Positions 31,723-39,962 of a DNA stretch of 64,000 bases are shown here, in pieces. Position 1 is the first letter of the stretch; the number at the start of each line of letters is the position of its first letter. The position numbers and the translations under genes are program-made. The notes under the pieces were generated by a model, which saw only the letters and a program-made list of their open reading frames with translations, was not told where the DNA came from and searched no databases. The stretch is from Kiritimatiellia bacterium (lineage in GTDB: Bacteria; Verrucomicrobiota; Kiritimatiellia; UBA8416; JABMPJ01), in assembly GCA_030745755.1 (NCBI GenBank), contig JASLOA010000010.1, forward strand, positions 52,583 to 116,582, in the 5' to 3' direction.

Positions 31723-33156
31723 TTACGGTTGATCTTCCTCCTGCGCGCGCATGTTTTTGAGGTGCCGATTCAGGGTCTGGCGAGTAATGCCGAGGAGCTG
31801 TGAAGCCATGGTCTGGTTGCCATCCGTGCGGCGCAGGGCCTCCTCAATGAGGAGTCGTTCAGCCTGTCGTATCGAGGGCAGGGGCTGATCCGGACTCAGA
31901 AAATCAGGGCTGGGTACGGGAAGTGCGGGTAACTCAGGGACAGATCCCTGTTCGCGAGAGATCGCATCCCTGAATGTGCTCATCGACAGCACGCCGCTCT
32001 TATGGGTGCTGACGGCGTCGTAACACATAGCCTCCAACTCGCGAATATTGCCGGGGAAGCTGTAGGTCGAAAGGAGTGTAACTAATTCAGGCGGCGGCGT
32101 GGGTTTCTTCTTCTTCATCTCCGTGGCCGAGCGCGCCAGGAAATGGTCTAACAGGCGGGGCAGGTCTCCCCGCCGCTCGCGAAGCGGGGGGGCATTAACA
32201 TGGTGGGAGCGCAACCGGAAGTAGAGGTCCTCCCTGAAATCGCCGGACCGCTGCAACGTCTGCAGGTCCCGGTTCGTCGCCACTACAATACGGGCGTTGG
32301 TACGTTTGGCGCTATCGGAACCCAGCGCGAAATACTCTCGCTCCTGCACCAACCTCAGCAGCTTGACCTGCGACATGCTGTTCAGGTCGCCAATTTCGTC
32401 CAGGAAGAGCGTGCCCCCTTCGGCCCGTTCGATCAGGCCTTTACGCACATCCATGGCACCGGTAAAGGCGCCCTTGACGTGGCCGAAGAGCGTGTCGGAG
32501 AAGACGTTGTCATCCAGTCCGGCAATATTGACCGGAATGAACTCGCCGGTCCGCCCGCTGGACTGATGAATGGCCCGCGCGATCAGTTCCTTGCCAACAC
32601 CGGTCTCGCCCGTTACCAGGATGGGCTGGGGGGTGCCGGCGATGGCCTCTATGTACTGGAACAGCGACCGCATACCAGCATCGCTCGTGACAATATCACT
32701 GAATGCATCTGGCTGGGTCAATTCGGTTGAGAGCAGGTGCTGAGTGAGCAAGGCATTCTCGCGGCGCACATCCCGCACATCGAGCGCGCGGCGCAGGCCG
32801 GTGAGCAAGTGCTCTTCCTTGACGGGCTTGACCATGTAATCGAACGCACCGGCGCGCATGCACTTGACAGCCGTATCGACTTCGTCCACGCCGGTCACAA
32901 CGATTACCGGCAAGTCAGGGTGGCGCTGCACAATGCGGGGCAGAACATCCCGGCCGGAGAGGCGGGGCATATTCAGGTCGAGCAACACGGCATCGAATTC
33001 ATGCTCCTTCATAAGCGCATCCACACCGGCGCCATCTTCGCAGGTTATGACATTTGTGATGCCATCGGCACGCAGCGTATAGACGTAGTTGCGGAGCAGA
33101 TCCTTATCATCGTCGACCAGGAGAACGGGATGCACCGGAAAGGCGGGTGTACTCAT
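31723..33156 (-). CDS. sigma-54-dependent response regulator (NtrC family, pair 2)
   Basis: A 477-residue activator. The receiver (about 8-125) has phospho-acceptor Asp60 in AVLLDLNMPRLSG and GAFDYMVKPVKEEHL. The AAA+ domain (about 150-375) has Walker A GETGVGKE, the GAFTGA loop (VKGAFTGAMDVRKG) and Walker B GGTLFLDEIGDL. The C-terminal Fis-type helix-turn-helix ends NQTMASQLLGITRQTLNRHLKNM. Its ATG overlaps the stop of the kinase gene (ATGA), so the two are co-translated. The adjoining downstream caspase gene has a sigma-54 promoter, making that gene its most likely target; glnN shares the same upstream dyad. Confidence 0.94.
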   Translation of the reverse strand: MSTPAFPVHPVLLVDDDKDLLRNYVYTLRADGITNVITCEDGAGVDALMKEHEFDAVLLDLNMPRLSGRDVLPRIVQRHPDLPVIVVTGVDEVDTAVKCMRAGAFDYMVKPVKEEHLLTGLRRALDVRDVRRENALLTQHLLSTELTQPDAFSDIVTSDAGMRSLFQYIEAIAGTPQPILVTGETGVGKELIARAIHQSSGRTGEFIPVNIAGLDDNVFSDTLFGHVKGAFTGAMDVRKGLIERAEGGTLFLDEIGDLNSMSQVKLLRLVQEREYFALGSDSAKRTNARIVVATNRDLQTLQRSGDFREDLYFRLRSHHVNAPPLRERRGDLPRLLDHFLARSATEMKKKKPTPPPELVTLLSTYSFPGNIRELEAMCYDAVSTHKSGVLSMSTFRDAISREQGSVPELPALPVPSPDFLSPDQPLPSIRQAERLLIEEALRRTDGNQTMASQLLGITRQTLNRHLKNMRAQEEDQP

Positions 33157-34343
33157 GCCGTCTCTTCCTCGCTACCCCTGGGTACGGGCAGGGCGATGGT
33201 GACCAGTGTGCCGCGACCTCCGGCGGAACTGAAGACCAGTGCACCGCCGTGGGTTTCAACGATCTGCCGCGAGATGGAAAGCCCCAAGCCGGTACCGCCG
33301 GTATCGTGCTTGGTTGTGAAGAAGGGGTCTGTTATCTGGGAAACGGCCTCGGGGGGAATGCCGACACCCTCGTCCTGCACCATGATATGCACCTCGTTAG
33401 CGGCCGGGTTGTAAGCCGTTGAAAGCGAGATGGCACAGTCCTGGTTGGGAACCGCCTGGCAGGCATTGCTGAGAAGGTTGATCACCACCTGTTCAATTCT
33501 TCGTGCCGCACCTTTCACGGGGGGCAGGTCGTCGGCACACGTCACACTGAAGTGATGCGTCGCCTTGCTTATCGTTGAGTTCATCAGCTCGGAAGCGCCC
33601 TGCACCACCGCATTGACGTCAAAGAGGTCGCGCACTTCGCCATCTTCTTTGCGGGCGTAATTCTTCAGATCCGACACCAGCCGGTTGATGCGCTCCGCCG
33701 CGCGGTAACAGGAAGCCACCATCTCCGGTATGTCTTCCCGGATTTCGCTGTAGGGACCGATCCCAAGGTCGAAGTCGCCTTCCTTCTCTTTGTGTTCGTC
33801 CAGAACGGGAAGCAGGTCATCCGTGATGCGGCGGATCGTCTTCAGGCTGAGCAACATGACGTTGTTGGGGTTGCTGACTTCATGGGCCACCCCGGACACC
33901 AGTGTGCCGAGTGCGGCCAGCTTCTGGGCCTGAACCAGTTGAGCCTCGGCGCGCTTGTGCTCCGTGATGTCCTGGCGGATCACGATGGCGCCGTGCGTGA
34001 ACGGCGCCAGGGTGTACGCGAAGATATGCCCGCCCGAGCGTACATCAGATACTTCGCGCACCACGTTCTGTTCGAGCGTCTTCTTCAGTTCGCTCTTCAT
34101 GATGATGTCGCACTCGGAGTCGCCGGAAAAAAGAACACGCCCGAGCTCCGGCAGGGAGTCGTGGGCATGACGGCGCGCCAGGTTGCTCTTCACCACTTTG
34201 CCTTCACGGTCCACCACGGTGATGGCGGAAGGGTTATGCTGGAAGAGGGCGAAGTTGAATGCTTCCTTTTCATGGCATTCGCGCAGCACGTTGCCCAGGT
34301 CACGGCGGTCACTGCTCTCGTTGTTCCCGTTGTCGTCTGTCAT
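33153..34343 (-). CDS. cytosolic PAS-domain histidine kinase (pair 2)
   Basis: About 396 residues. Of two close ATGs, 34343 has GGAG nine bases upstream and is preferred to 34358. There are no membrane helices. A PAS-like sensor region (about 25-135; HNPSAITVVDREGKVVKSNLARR) precedes HisKA with His154 in GVAHEVSNPNNVMLL and a HATPase domain with NLLSNACQAVPNQ, QDEGVGIPPEA and GGTGLGLSISRQIV. It should phosphorylate the overlapping downstream sigma-54 regulator. The sensed signal is unknown; a soluble PAS kinase is compatible with an internal metabolic cue. Confidence 0.92.
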   Translation of the reverse strand: MTDDNGNNESSDRRDLGNVLRECHEKEAFNFALFQHNPSAITVVDREGKVVKSNLARRHAHDSLPELGRVLFSGDSECDIIMKSELKKTLEQNVVREVSDVRSGGHIFAYTLAPFTHGAIVIRQDITEHKRAEAQLVQAQKLAALGTLVSGVAHEVSNPNNVMLLSLKTIRRITDDLLPVLDEHKEKEGDFDLGIGPYSEIREDIPEMVASCYRAAERINRLVSDLKNYARKEDGEVRDLFDVNAVVQGASELMNSTISKATHHFSVTCADDLPPVKGAARRIEQVVINLLSNACQAVPNQDCAISLSTAYNPAANEVHIMVQDEGVGIPPEAVSQITDPFFTTKHDTGGTGLGLSISRQIVETHGGALVFSSAGGRGTLVTIALPVPRGSEEETA

Positions 34344-34449
34344 GTCGGTGCACTCCATGTTCGGGGTCGAGACATACTAGCGAGTCATGCCACCCAAATC
34401 CACCGGAAAAAAGGGCCACAGTCATACCGGGCTCTACCCCACCCCAGGC

Positions 34450-34479
34450 AAGGTAGGGCCCGACCTCCGGGCGGGCCGC
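34450..34479. repeat. R2 hairpin repeat (GGTAGGGCCCG...)
   Basis: Identical over 30 bp to 27153-27182. It lies 14 bp after the stop of PocR-AraC regulator 2 and ahead of kinase 2, again beside a sigma-54 two-component operon. It may act as a transcript end for the upstream gene; no T tract follows. Confidence 0.8.
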
Positions 34480-34493
34480 GGGGAGGTCAAGCG

Positions 34494-35711
34494 CTACGCA
34501 ATCCCGCGACGTTCCCGCCGGTACCTGGCGGGCGTTGTGCCGGTCATTTCCCGGAATTGACGCGTGAAGAAACTCTGGTCGGAAAACCCCACCTCGTAGG
34601 CGATCTCGGCACAGGTGAGGGACGTCTCTTCGAGCAGGTGCCGCGCCTTCTCCGAGCGCAGCCGCTTGACATGCTGCAGGATGGTTCGCCCCGTGTAGTC
34701 CTTCACCATGTGGGCAATCCGGAACGTGCTAAGGTCTACCTGCTCCGCAACATCCTTGAGTCGAATATCTTCGGTGTAGTGCGTGGCGACGTAGTCGAGC
34801 GCCTTACGCACCTTCTTGTTGGTGCGACCATAGCCCTGTTCGAAGATGCTATCCATGAAATCGTCAAGTGCCTGGCGCACCACTTTACACAAGGCCTCGA
34901 ATCCCTCGGTGCTGAAAACCTGCTCCATCCATTTCTGCTGTCGTTCCAGCAACGGTTCCAGCAGCGGACTGTCCTCCACCGCGGCCCGTACGAGGTAGCC
35001 CATCATCTCGATGATGCGGGCCCGGATCACCGCCTCCCGTGGCGAGTAGAGATAGATCGCCGCCAGCATCGTATTCAACATGCTACGTGCACCGGCCCGG
35101 TTGCCTACACGGATCAGCGAAAGAAGAATGCGCTCCTCTTCAAGCGGATAGGCGCGGTCCGGCCGACGTTTCCGTTCATGGATGGCCTCGGCGATCTGGC
35201 GTTGCTGCAGCGCGTCGGCCCGGTTGCGGGTCAGAAGGGTGGGTGTCCATCCGCTAACCTGGTAGAACAGCTCAAAAAGACTGGCTGCAGCTTCATGTAC
35301 CCGTGGCTGTGGCCAGGCGGGAATCCTGCCGACATAGGCAGCGGCCGATTTGCGGCCGACCCCGGCCGAGACAATGTAGTTGACCAGCTCAGTCGTATCC
35401 GCTGCATCACCCTCGATGCGGACTTCCCCGCCGCTGAGTCCCCCCTCCACCGATTCCCCGTACACGAGCGGCACAATCCATGTCATGAGACCCGGAGCCA
35501 TGAAGAACGCGTACGGATCTCCCCAGCGCACGGCCTCCTGGAGGGCATGTGATCGCGCCTGACAGAAGACGGCGTTGTTGTGCAACGTCGAACTGCGGCC
35601 CTGATCCGTGATGGTCCCGTCTGCGGCAACCGGCAGACAGGTCAAGCCGTACTCGTTCCGGTAGGCCCGGTGGAGCTGCGTCATCGTGTTGGCCGAGAGT
35701 CGAGAGGTCAT
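34494..35711 (-). CDS. PocR-domain AraC-family transcriptional regulator 2
   Basis: A 405-residue paralogue of the regulator at 29518. The PocR domain (about 10-145) has VAADGTITDQGRSS, FMAPGLMTWIVPLVYGESVEGGLSGGEV; the linker has YSPREAVIRARIIEMMGYL; the AraC domain has RLKDVAEQVDLSTFRIAHMVKDYTGRTILQHV and CAEIAYEVGFSDQSFFTRQFREMTGTTPARYR. The upstream AGGAAG is 13 bases from ATG, rather far. It lies upstream of kinase 2 on the same strand, separated by an R2 repeat. Together the two PocR-AraC genes flank the caspase and pair 2 genes in opposite orientation. Confidence 0.92.
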   Translation of the reverse strand: MTSRLSANTMTQLHRAYRNEYGLTCLPVAADGTITDQGRSSTLHNNAVFCQARSHALQEAVRWGDPYAFFMAPGLMTWIVPLVYGESVEGGLSGGEVRIEGDAADTTELVNYIVSAGVGRKSAAAYVGRIPAWPQPRVHEAAASLFELFYQVSGWTPTLLTRNRADALQQRQIAEAIHERKRRPDRAYPLEEERILLSLIRVGNRAGARSMLNTMLAAIYLYSPREAVIRARIIEMMGYLVRAAVEDSPLLEPLLERQQKWMEQVFSTEGFEALCKVVRQALDDFMDSIFEQGYGRTNKKVRKALDYVATHYTEDIRLKDVAEQVDLSTFRIAHMVKDYTGRTILQHVKRLRSEKARHLLEETSLTCAEIAYEVGFSDQSFFTRQFREMTGTTPARYRRERRGIA

Positions 35712-35826
35712 GGTGGTGGATTGCTTCCTGATCGTGGAACACTAGCACGGCCATGGCCGAGAGGTCACGGGCGATATGCTGCTTATGACTGGTAACAGCT
35801 CGCCGCATCCGGTTATCGTTCCGGCT

Positions 35827-36909
35827 ATGACCACCACCGACTCCCAGGGCATACGTTGCGCACTGCTGCGCTGGTTCGATCGTCACCGGCGCCCCATGCC
35901 GTGGCGCAACGACCCGCATCCTTACAAAGTATGGATCAGCGAAATCATGCTGCAGCAGACACAGGTTGCCACGGTTATACCCTACTTCGAACGGTTCATT
36001 ACACGCTTTCCTGCCATCGGAGATCTCGCCGCAGCCAACTTGCAGGCCGTACTGGAGATCTGGCAGGGACTCGGTTATTACTCGCGCGCCCGCAACCTGC
36101 ACAAGGCCGCCCGGATAGTGATGAACGAGCGGGGCGGCGAACTACCGCGCACGGCAGGCGACTGGCAAACGCTGCCCGGAATCGGCCCCTATGCCGCCGG
36201 CGCCATTGCCAGCATCTGCCATAACGAAGTGGTCCCGGCTGTCGACGGGAATGTGGTCCGCGTCTTCACGCGGCTGCTAGGGATTCAGAAGGACTCCACG
36301 AAGCCCGCCGTGCGCCGCGAACTGACAGAAACAGTGGCCACCGTCATCGCGCCGCATCGTGCCGGTGATTTCAATCAGGCCATAATGGAACTGGGCGCGC
36401 TGGTATGCAAGCCACGCAATCCCAACTGCGCGCACTGCCCCCTGAGGCGCCGATGTGTCGCACGTGCCGAGGGATTGACCGCCACCATTCCCGTGCGCCC
36501 CTCGCGCAAACCCGTTCCGCACATCGATGTCGCCGCCTGTGTAATCCGCCGTGGCAATCGACTCCTGATCGCCCGCCGTCGCCCCGACCAGATGCTGGGC
36601 GGTTTGTGGGAGTTTCCCGGCGGCAAGCAAGAGCCCGACGAGACCCTTGAGCAGACCGCCATCCGCGAGATTGCCGAAGAGATAGGAATCGAGATTCGCG
36701 TCGTGCGCAAGCTGGGAGCCATCAAACACGCCTTCAGCCATTTCAAGATGACCTTGCACGTCTTCGAGTGTCGCCCCCAGCGCGGCCGCGCCCGTGCCGT
36801 TACAGTCGATGCTGTCAAGTGGGTAGGTATCGACGAGCTCAACGCCTACCCATTCCCCGCCGCCGACCAAAAGATCATCCGTTGGCTCACCGCCCCCCCG
36901 GCAGAATAG
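35827..36909 (+). CDS. mutY: A/G-specific adenine DNA glycosylase MutY with intact Nudix-box C-terminal domain
   Basis: About 360 residues from ATG 35827, where the family N-terminus begins; the ORF track start at 35776 adds 17 unrelated codons. No ribosome site is clear. The HhH-GPD glycosylase part holds the catalytic Glu39 (SEIMLQQTQV), LPGIGPYAAGAI and Asp140 (AVDGNVVRV), then the Cys-X6-Cys-X2-Cys-X5-Cys iron-sulfur loop (CKPRNPNCAHCPLRRRC). It removes adenine mispaired with 8-oxoguanine. The C-terminal domain carries a complete Nudix signature (GKQEPDE...REIAEEIGI), whereas the equivalent domain in E. coli MutY has lost it. Confidence 0.95.
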   Translation: MTTTDSQGIRCALLRWFDRHRRPMPWRNDPHPYKVWISEIMLQQTQVATVIPYFERFITRFPAIGDLAAANLQAVLEIWQGLGYYSRARNLHKAARIVMNERGGELPRTAGDWQTLPGIGPYAAGAIASICHNEVVPAVDGNVVRVFTRLLGIQKDSTKPAVRRELTETVATVIAPHRAGDFNQAIMELGALVCKPRNPNCAHCPLRRRCVARAEGLTATIPVRPSRKPVPHIDVAACVIRRGNRLLIARRRPDQMLGGLWEFPGGKQEPDETLEQTAIREIAEEIGIEIRVVRKLGAIKHAFSHFKMTLHVFECRPQRGRARAVTVDAVKWVGIDELNAYPFPAADQKIIRWLTAPPAE

Positions 36910-36981
36910 TCCCCACCCCCGTTGCGCCCCCCGCAACAACCCAAACAGCCCCACCACCACAGAGCCCAAGAGCCAGGAAAT

Positions 36982-37023
36982 GCGTGTCATAATTGACCAC
37001 GATCGTAGCAAAATCTGACACGC
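36982..37023. repeat. 42-bp palindrome, degenerate copy
   Basis: Begins GCGTGTCATAATTGACCACG and ends CTGACACGC. It matches the nearly perfect palindrome at 37147 at most positions, but its right half has drifted (AAAATC in place of TAATTA). It lies 72 bp after the mutY stop, in a 430-bp gap. Similarity to the second copy continues weakly for about 30 bp to the right. Confidence 0.75.
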
Positions 37024-37146
37024 TGATACTTACATGTGCTGCGGGCGATGTGCGCTCTATTTGCGCGCCTACATGGATAACAATCAATAATAGAAGCTAT
37101 TTGAGAGGATGACCTCTTGCATATCCAGCACCACGAAGCTCCTCAT

Positions 37147-37188
37147 TAGCGTGTCATAATTGGCCACGATCGTGGCTAATTATGACAC
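37147..37188. repeat. 42-bp near-perfect palindrome
   Basis: GCGTGTCATAATT flanks a core GCCACGATCGTGGC and returns as AATTATGACACGC; only one base pair of 21 is mismatched. The symmetry is centred on CGATCG and there is no loop, which favours a protein-binding site over an RNA hairpin. It is 152 bp upstream of the first oxidoreductase gene. The remainder of the 430-bp gap is a G-rich stretch (37211-37276) without ORFs. Confidence 0.85.
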
Positions 37189-37339
37189 GCCTTTGCTTAT
37201 GTGTATTGTAGGCGGTATGGGGTTGGGGCGTTGGTGGTGATGGTTGTTGGAGAGGAAAGGAGGGGGGGTGTTTGGTCTGTGGACTTGCCTTATAGGGGAG
37301 GTACTGATAAAGACAGCCCCCAAATGAAGGAGTTCTACG

Positions 37340-38383
37340 ATGGATGAGGCTTTGCAGGTCGGTGTGATCGGACTGGGAATGGGACGCCATCATGTGGCCG
37401 GATTTAACGCGCATTCGCAGGCCAAAGTCGTGGCTATTTGCGATCAGCAGGAAGACCGACTGGCCGAAATTGGTGATCAGAACAATGTGCCGGGGCGCTA
37501 TACCGATGCGGCCGAAATGATCGCTGAGGAGAACCTGGATATCGTCTCAATCGCGACGCCCAACACCTTCCACCACGCCTACACGCTGATGGCGTTTGAA
37601 GCCGGGGCCCACGTCTTCTGTGAAAAGCCGATGGCGATGAATGCGCACGAGGCCCGCGAGATGATCGAAGCCGGGCGGGCGGCGGACAAGCGCCTCATGA
37701 TCAATTTCTCCTACCGCTTCAGCCCACAGTCCTGGGCGCTTAAGAACGAGGTCGACCGGGGCACGCTGGGCGATATCTACTATGCGCGCACGCAGTGGCT
37801 GCGTCGACGCGGCATGCCGGGGTTTGGCGGCTGGTTCGGCACCAAGGCCCTTTCGGGCGGCGGTCCCCTGATCGACCTGGGCGTGCATCGCCTCGATCTG
37901 GCTCTCTGGCTGATGGGCTACCCGCGCCCCGTCTGGGTCATGGGCAGTACCTACAACCACATTGCCTCGGAGCTGGCCCGACAGCAGGGCAAGGCTTTCG
38001 ACGTCGAAGACATGGCCGTCGCTCTTATCACCTTCGAAAACGGCGCCACGCTGGAGTTGGAAGCCAGTTGGGCGGCCAATATCGCAGAGGAGGAGCTGAT
38101 GCAGACACGTCTGCTCGGAACCAAGGCCGGCCTGCTGCAACACAACGTTAACGGCACCTACGATTTTGAGGCCACGATTTACCAGGAACGCGATGGGGCG
38201 CATTACGACATGAAACTCCGCCCCCCTGTACCGGGTGTCACCAGCCCAATGGCCCACTTCGTGGATGCCCTGCTGGCTGACCGTCCCCATATCGCGACCG
38301 GTGAAGAGGGATTGATTGTTATGGAACTTCTAGATGCTATCTATGAAAGCGGTGCTAAAGGCGAACCAATAAGGATCCAGTAG
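37340..38383 (+). CDS. Gfo/Idh/MocA-family oxidoreductase 1
   Basis: A 347-residue NAD(P)-dependent oxidoreductase. The N-terminal Rossmann motif is VGVIGLGMGRHHVAGF; VFCEKPMAMNAHEAREM holds the family's Glu-Lys-Pro motif with the active lysine, and GGGPLIDLGVHRLDLALWLMG the substrate-domain Asp and His. Members oxidise or reduce cyclic sugars, inositols or sugar amines; the substrate is unknown here. AAGGAG lies upstream of ATG. The next oxidoreductase gene starts immediately after its stop codon (TAGATG), so the two form an operon preceded by the paired 42-bp palindromes. Confidence 0.9.
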   Translation: MDEALQVGVIGLGMGRHHVAGFNAHSQAKVVAICDQQEDRLAEIGDQNNVPGRYTDAAEMIAEENLDIVSIATPNTFHHAYTLMAFEAGAHVFCEKPMAMNAHEAREMIEAGRAADKRLMINFSYRFSPQSWALKNEVDRGTLGDIYYARTQWLRRRGMPGFGGWFGTKALSGGGPLIDLGVHRLDLALWLMGYPRPVWVMGSTYNHIASELARQQGKAFDVEDMAVALITFENGATLELEASWAANIAEEELMQTRLLGTKAGLLQHNVNGTYDFEATIYQERDGAHYDMKLRPPVPGVTSPMAHFVDALLADRPHIATGEEGLIVMELLDAIYESGAKGEPIRIQ

Positions 38384-39547
38384 ATGAAAAACACAAGAAT
38401 TGGAATCATCGGTCTTGGCAGTATGGGCGAAAGTCATTTCGGCGCTTTCCAAAAGGGAAACGTGCCCGGAGCTGAAGTAACGGCCGTATGTGACACGGAC
38501 CCCGCACGCCTGGCGTGGGCACAAGAGCAGGGCCTTGATGCCGCCGCCTGTTTCGATACACCCGATGCATTCTTTGCTGATGCGCAGGTGGACGCGGTCA
38601 TGATTGCCACCCCACATTACTACCATCCTCCGCTTGCCATACAGGCACTGGAGAAAGGTCTGCATGTGCTGGTGGAAAAGCCGGCCGGCGTCTACACACG
38701 CCAGGTACGCGAGATGAATGCGGTGGCAGCCGATGCGCCCGGTGTGTTCGCCATCATGTTCAACCAGCGTATGCAGCCGGCCCATCGTAAGATCAAAGAC
38801 CTGATCGACAGCGGCGAGCTGGGGGAGATTCGGCGCGTCAACTGGATCATAACGAACTGGTTCCGATCACAGGCGTACTACGATGGCGGAGGCTGGCGCG
38901 CCACGTGGCAGGGCGAGGGCGGTGGTGCATTGGTCAACCAGTGTCCCCACCAGCTTGACCTGATCCAGTGGCTGTGCGGAACGCCAACGCGCGTCAGTGC
39001 GCACTGCGCTTTTGGCAAATACCACGACATCGAGGTCGAGGATGATGTGACGGCCTTTATGGAATACGCCAACGGGGCTACCGGCGTCTTCATCACCAGT
39101 ACAGGTGAAGCACCCGGCACCAACCGCCTCGAGATAGTGGGCGAGAAGGGGCGACTGGTTTTGGAAAACGACACCCTCACCTTCCGCCGTAACCGTGTGC
39201 CTATGAGTGAATTCTGTCGGACTACGACCGCTAGCTTCGCCAAGCCAGAGTGCTGGACCATTGATATTCCGGTCGGCAAAATGCCGGCAGCTGAGCACAC
39301 GCTGGTAATGCGCAATTGGGTTAATGCCATCCGCGACGGTGAAGAACTGCTCAGTCCGGGCGTAGAAGGTATCCAGGGCGTGGAACTGTGCAACGCCATG
39401 CTGATGTCGGCCTGGACCGGACAACCCGTAGACCTGCCGATCGATGATGACGCCTACTACGACCTGCTTCAGGAACGCATAGCGGCTTCGACCGTGGTCA
39501 AAGACGAAACCCGGAACGCCGTCGCAGACCTCGCCGGATCTTTCTGA
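38384..39547 (+). CDS. Gfo/Idh/MocA-family oxidoreductase 2
   Basis: A 387-residue member of the same family. The Rossmann motif is IGIIGLGSMGESHFGAF, the Glu-Lys-Pro segment LVEKPAGVYTRQVREM, and the substrate-domain segment GGGALVNQCPHQLDLIQWLCG. A conserved aromatic-rich stretch (NWFRSQAYYDGGGWRATW) is typical of the subgroup often found in carbohydrate-degradation clusters. ATG directly follows the upstream stop; AAGGA is within the upstream gene. The paired oxidoreductases may act in sequence on one sugar, for example oxidation then epimer-forming reduction; this is inferred. Confidence 0.9.
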   Translation: MKNTRIGIIGLGSMGESHFGAFQKGNVPGAEVTAVCDTDPARLAWAQEQGLDAAACFDTPDAFFADAQVDAVMIATPHYYHPPLAIQALEKGLHVLVEKPAGVYTRQVREMNAVAADAPGVFAIMFNQRMQPAHRKIKDLIDSGELGEIRRVNWIITNWFRSQAYYDGGGWRATWQGEGGGALVNQCPHQLDLIQWLCGTPTRVSAHCAFGKYHDIEVEDDVTAFMEYANGATGVFITSTGEAPGTNRLEIVGEKGRLVLENDTLTFRRNRVPMSEFCRTTTASFAKPECWTIDIPVGKMPAAEHTLVMRNWVNAIRDGEELLSPGVEGIQGVELCNAMLMSAWTGQPVDLPIDDDAYYDLLQERIAASTVVKDETRNAVADLAGSF

Positions 39548-39569
39548 GCCCGCGCCGGCACACTGCGCC

Positions 39570-39962
39570 TCAATCCATTCTGAACGCGTGTGGAAGCAGG
39601 GCGCCGAGGGTGGTGGATTCGTAATCGCCCGTGTAGCCGGATCCCGCGATATAGACCGGTGTGTCCGGCCGGCAAAACTCCGCAAGAACCTGGCGACAGG
39701 CCCCACACGGGAAGGGCGGTGGACCGCCATCAGCGACGATGGCGATCGCCTTGAACCTGCGCTTGCCCGCGGCTATAGCCGCGCCAATCGCAACACGCTC
39801 GGCACAGATGGTGAGGCCGTAGGAGGCGTTCTCCACGTTGCAGCCGGTAATCACGCCCTCGTCTTCAGTCAGTAGGGCGGCCCCCACCTGGTAGTTCGAG
39901 TAGGGGGCATGCGCATGCTTGCGGGCAGCGGCAGCGGCGGCGAGCAGCTCGGTGGGTTTCAT
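39570..39962 (-). CDS. cdd: cytidine deaminase
   Basis: A 130-residue homotetrameric-class cytidine deaminase. The zinc and catalytic motifs are CAERVAIGAA (His replaced by Cys as in this class, with Glu as proton shuttle) and PCGACRQVL. NVENASYGLTICAE and the N-terminal APYSNYQVGAALL complete the signature. It deaminates cytidine and deoxycytidine to uridine forms. Its ATG overlaps the stop of the phosphorylase gene by four bases (ATGA), so the pair is translationally coupled as a pyrimidine salvage operon. Confidence 0.96.
   Translation of the reverse strand: MKPTELLAAAAAARKHAHAPYSNYQVGAALLTEDEGVITGCNVENASYGLTICAERVAIGAAIAAGKRRFKAIAIVADGGPPPFPCGACRQVLAEFCRPDTPVYIAGSGYTGDYESTTLGALLPHAFRMD

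Noticed and set aside
33792-35552. 586-residue plus-strand ORF
   Set aside because: It is the antisense shadow of kinase 2 and PocR-AraC 2, both of which have clear domains and ribosome sites on the minus strand.
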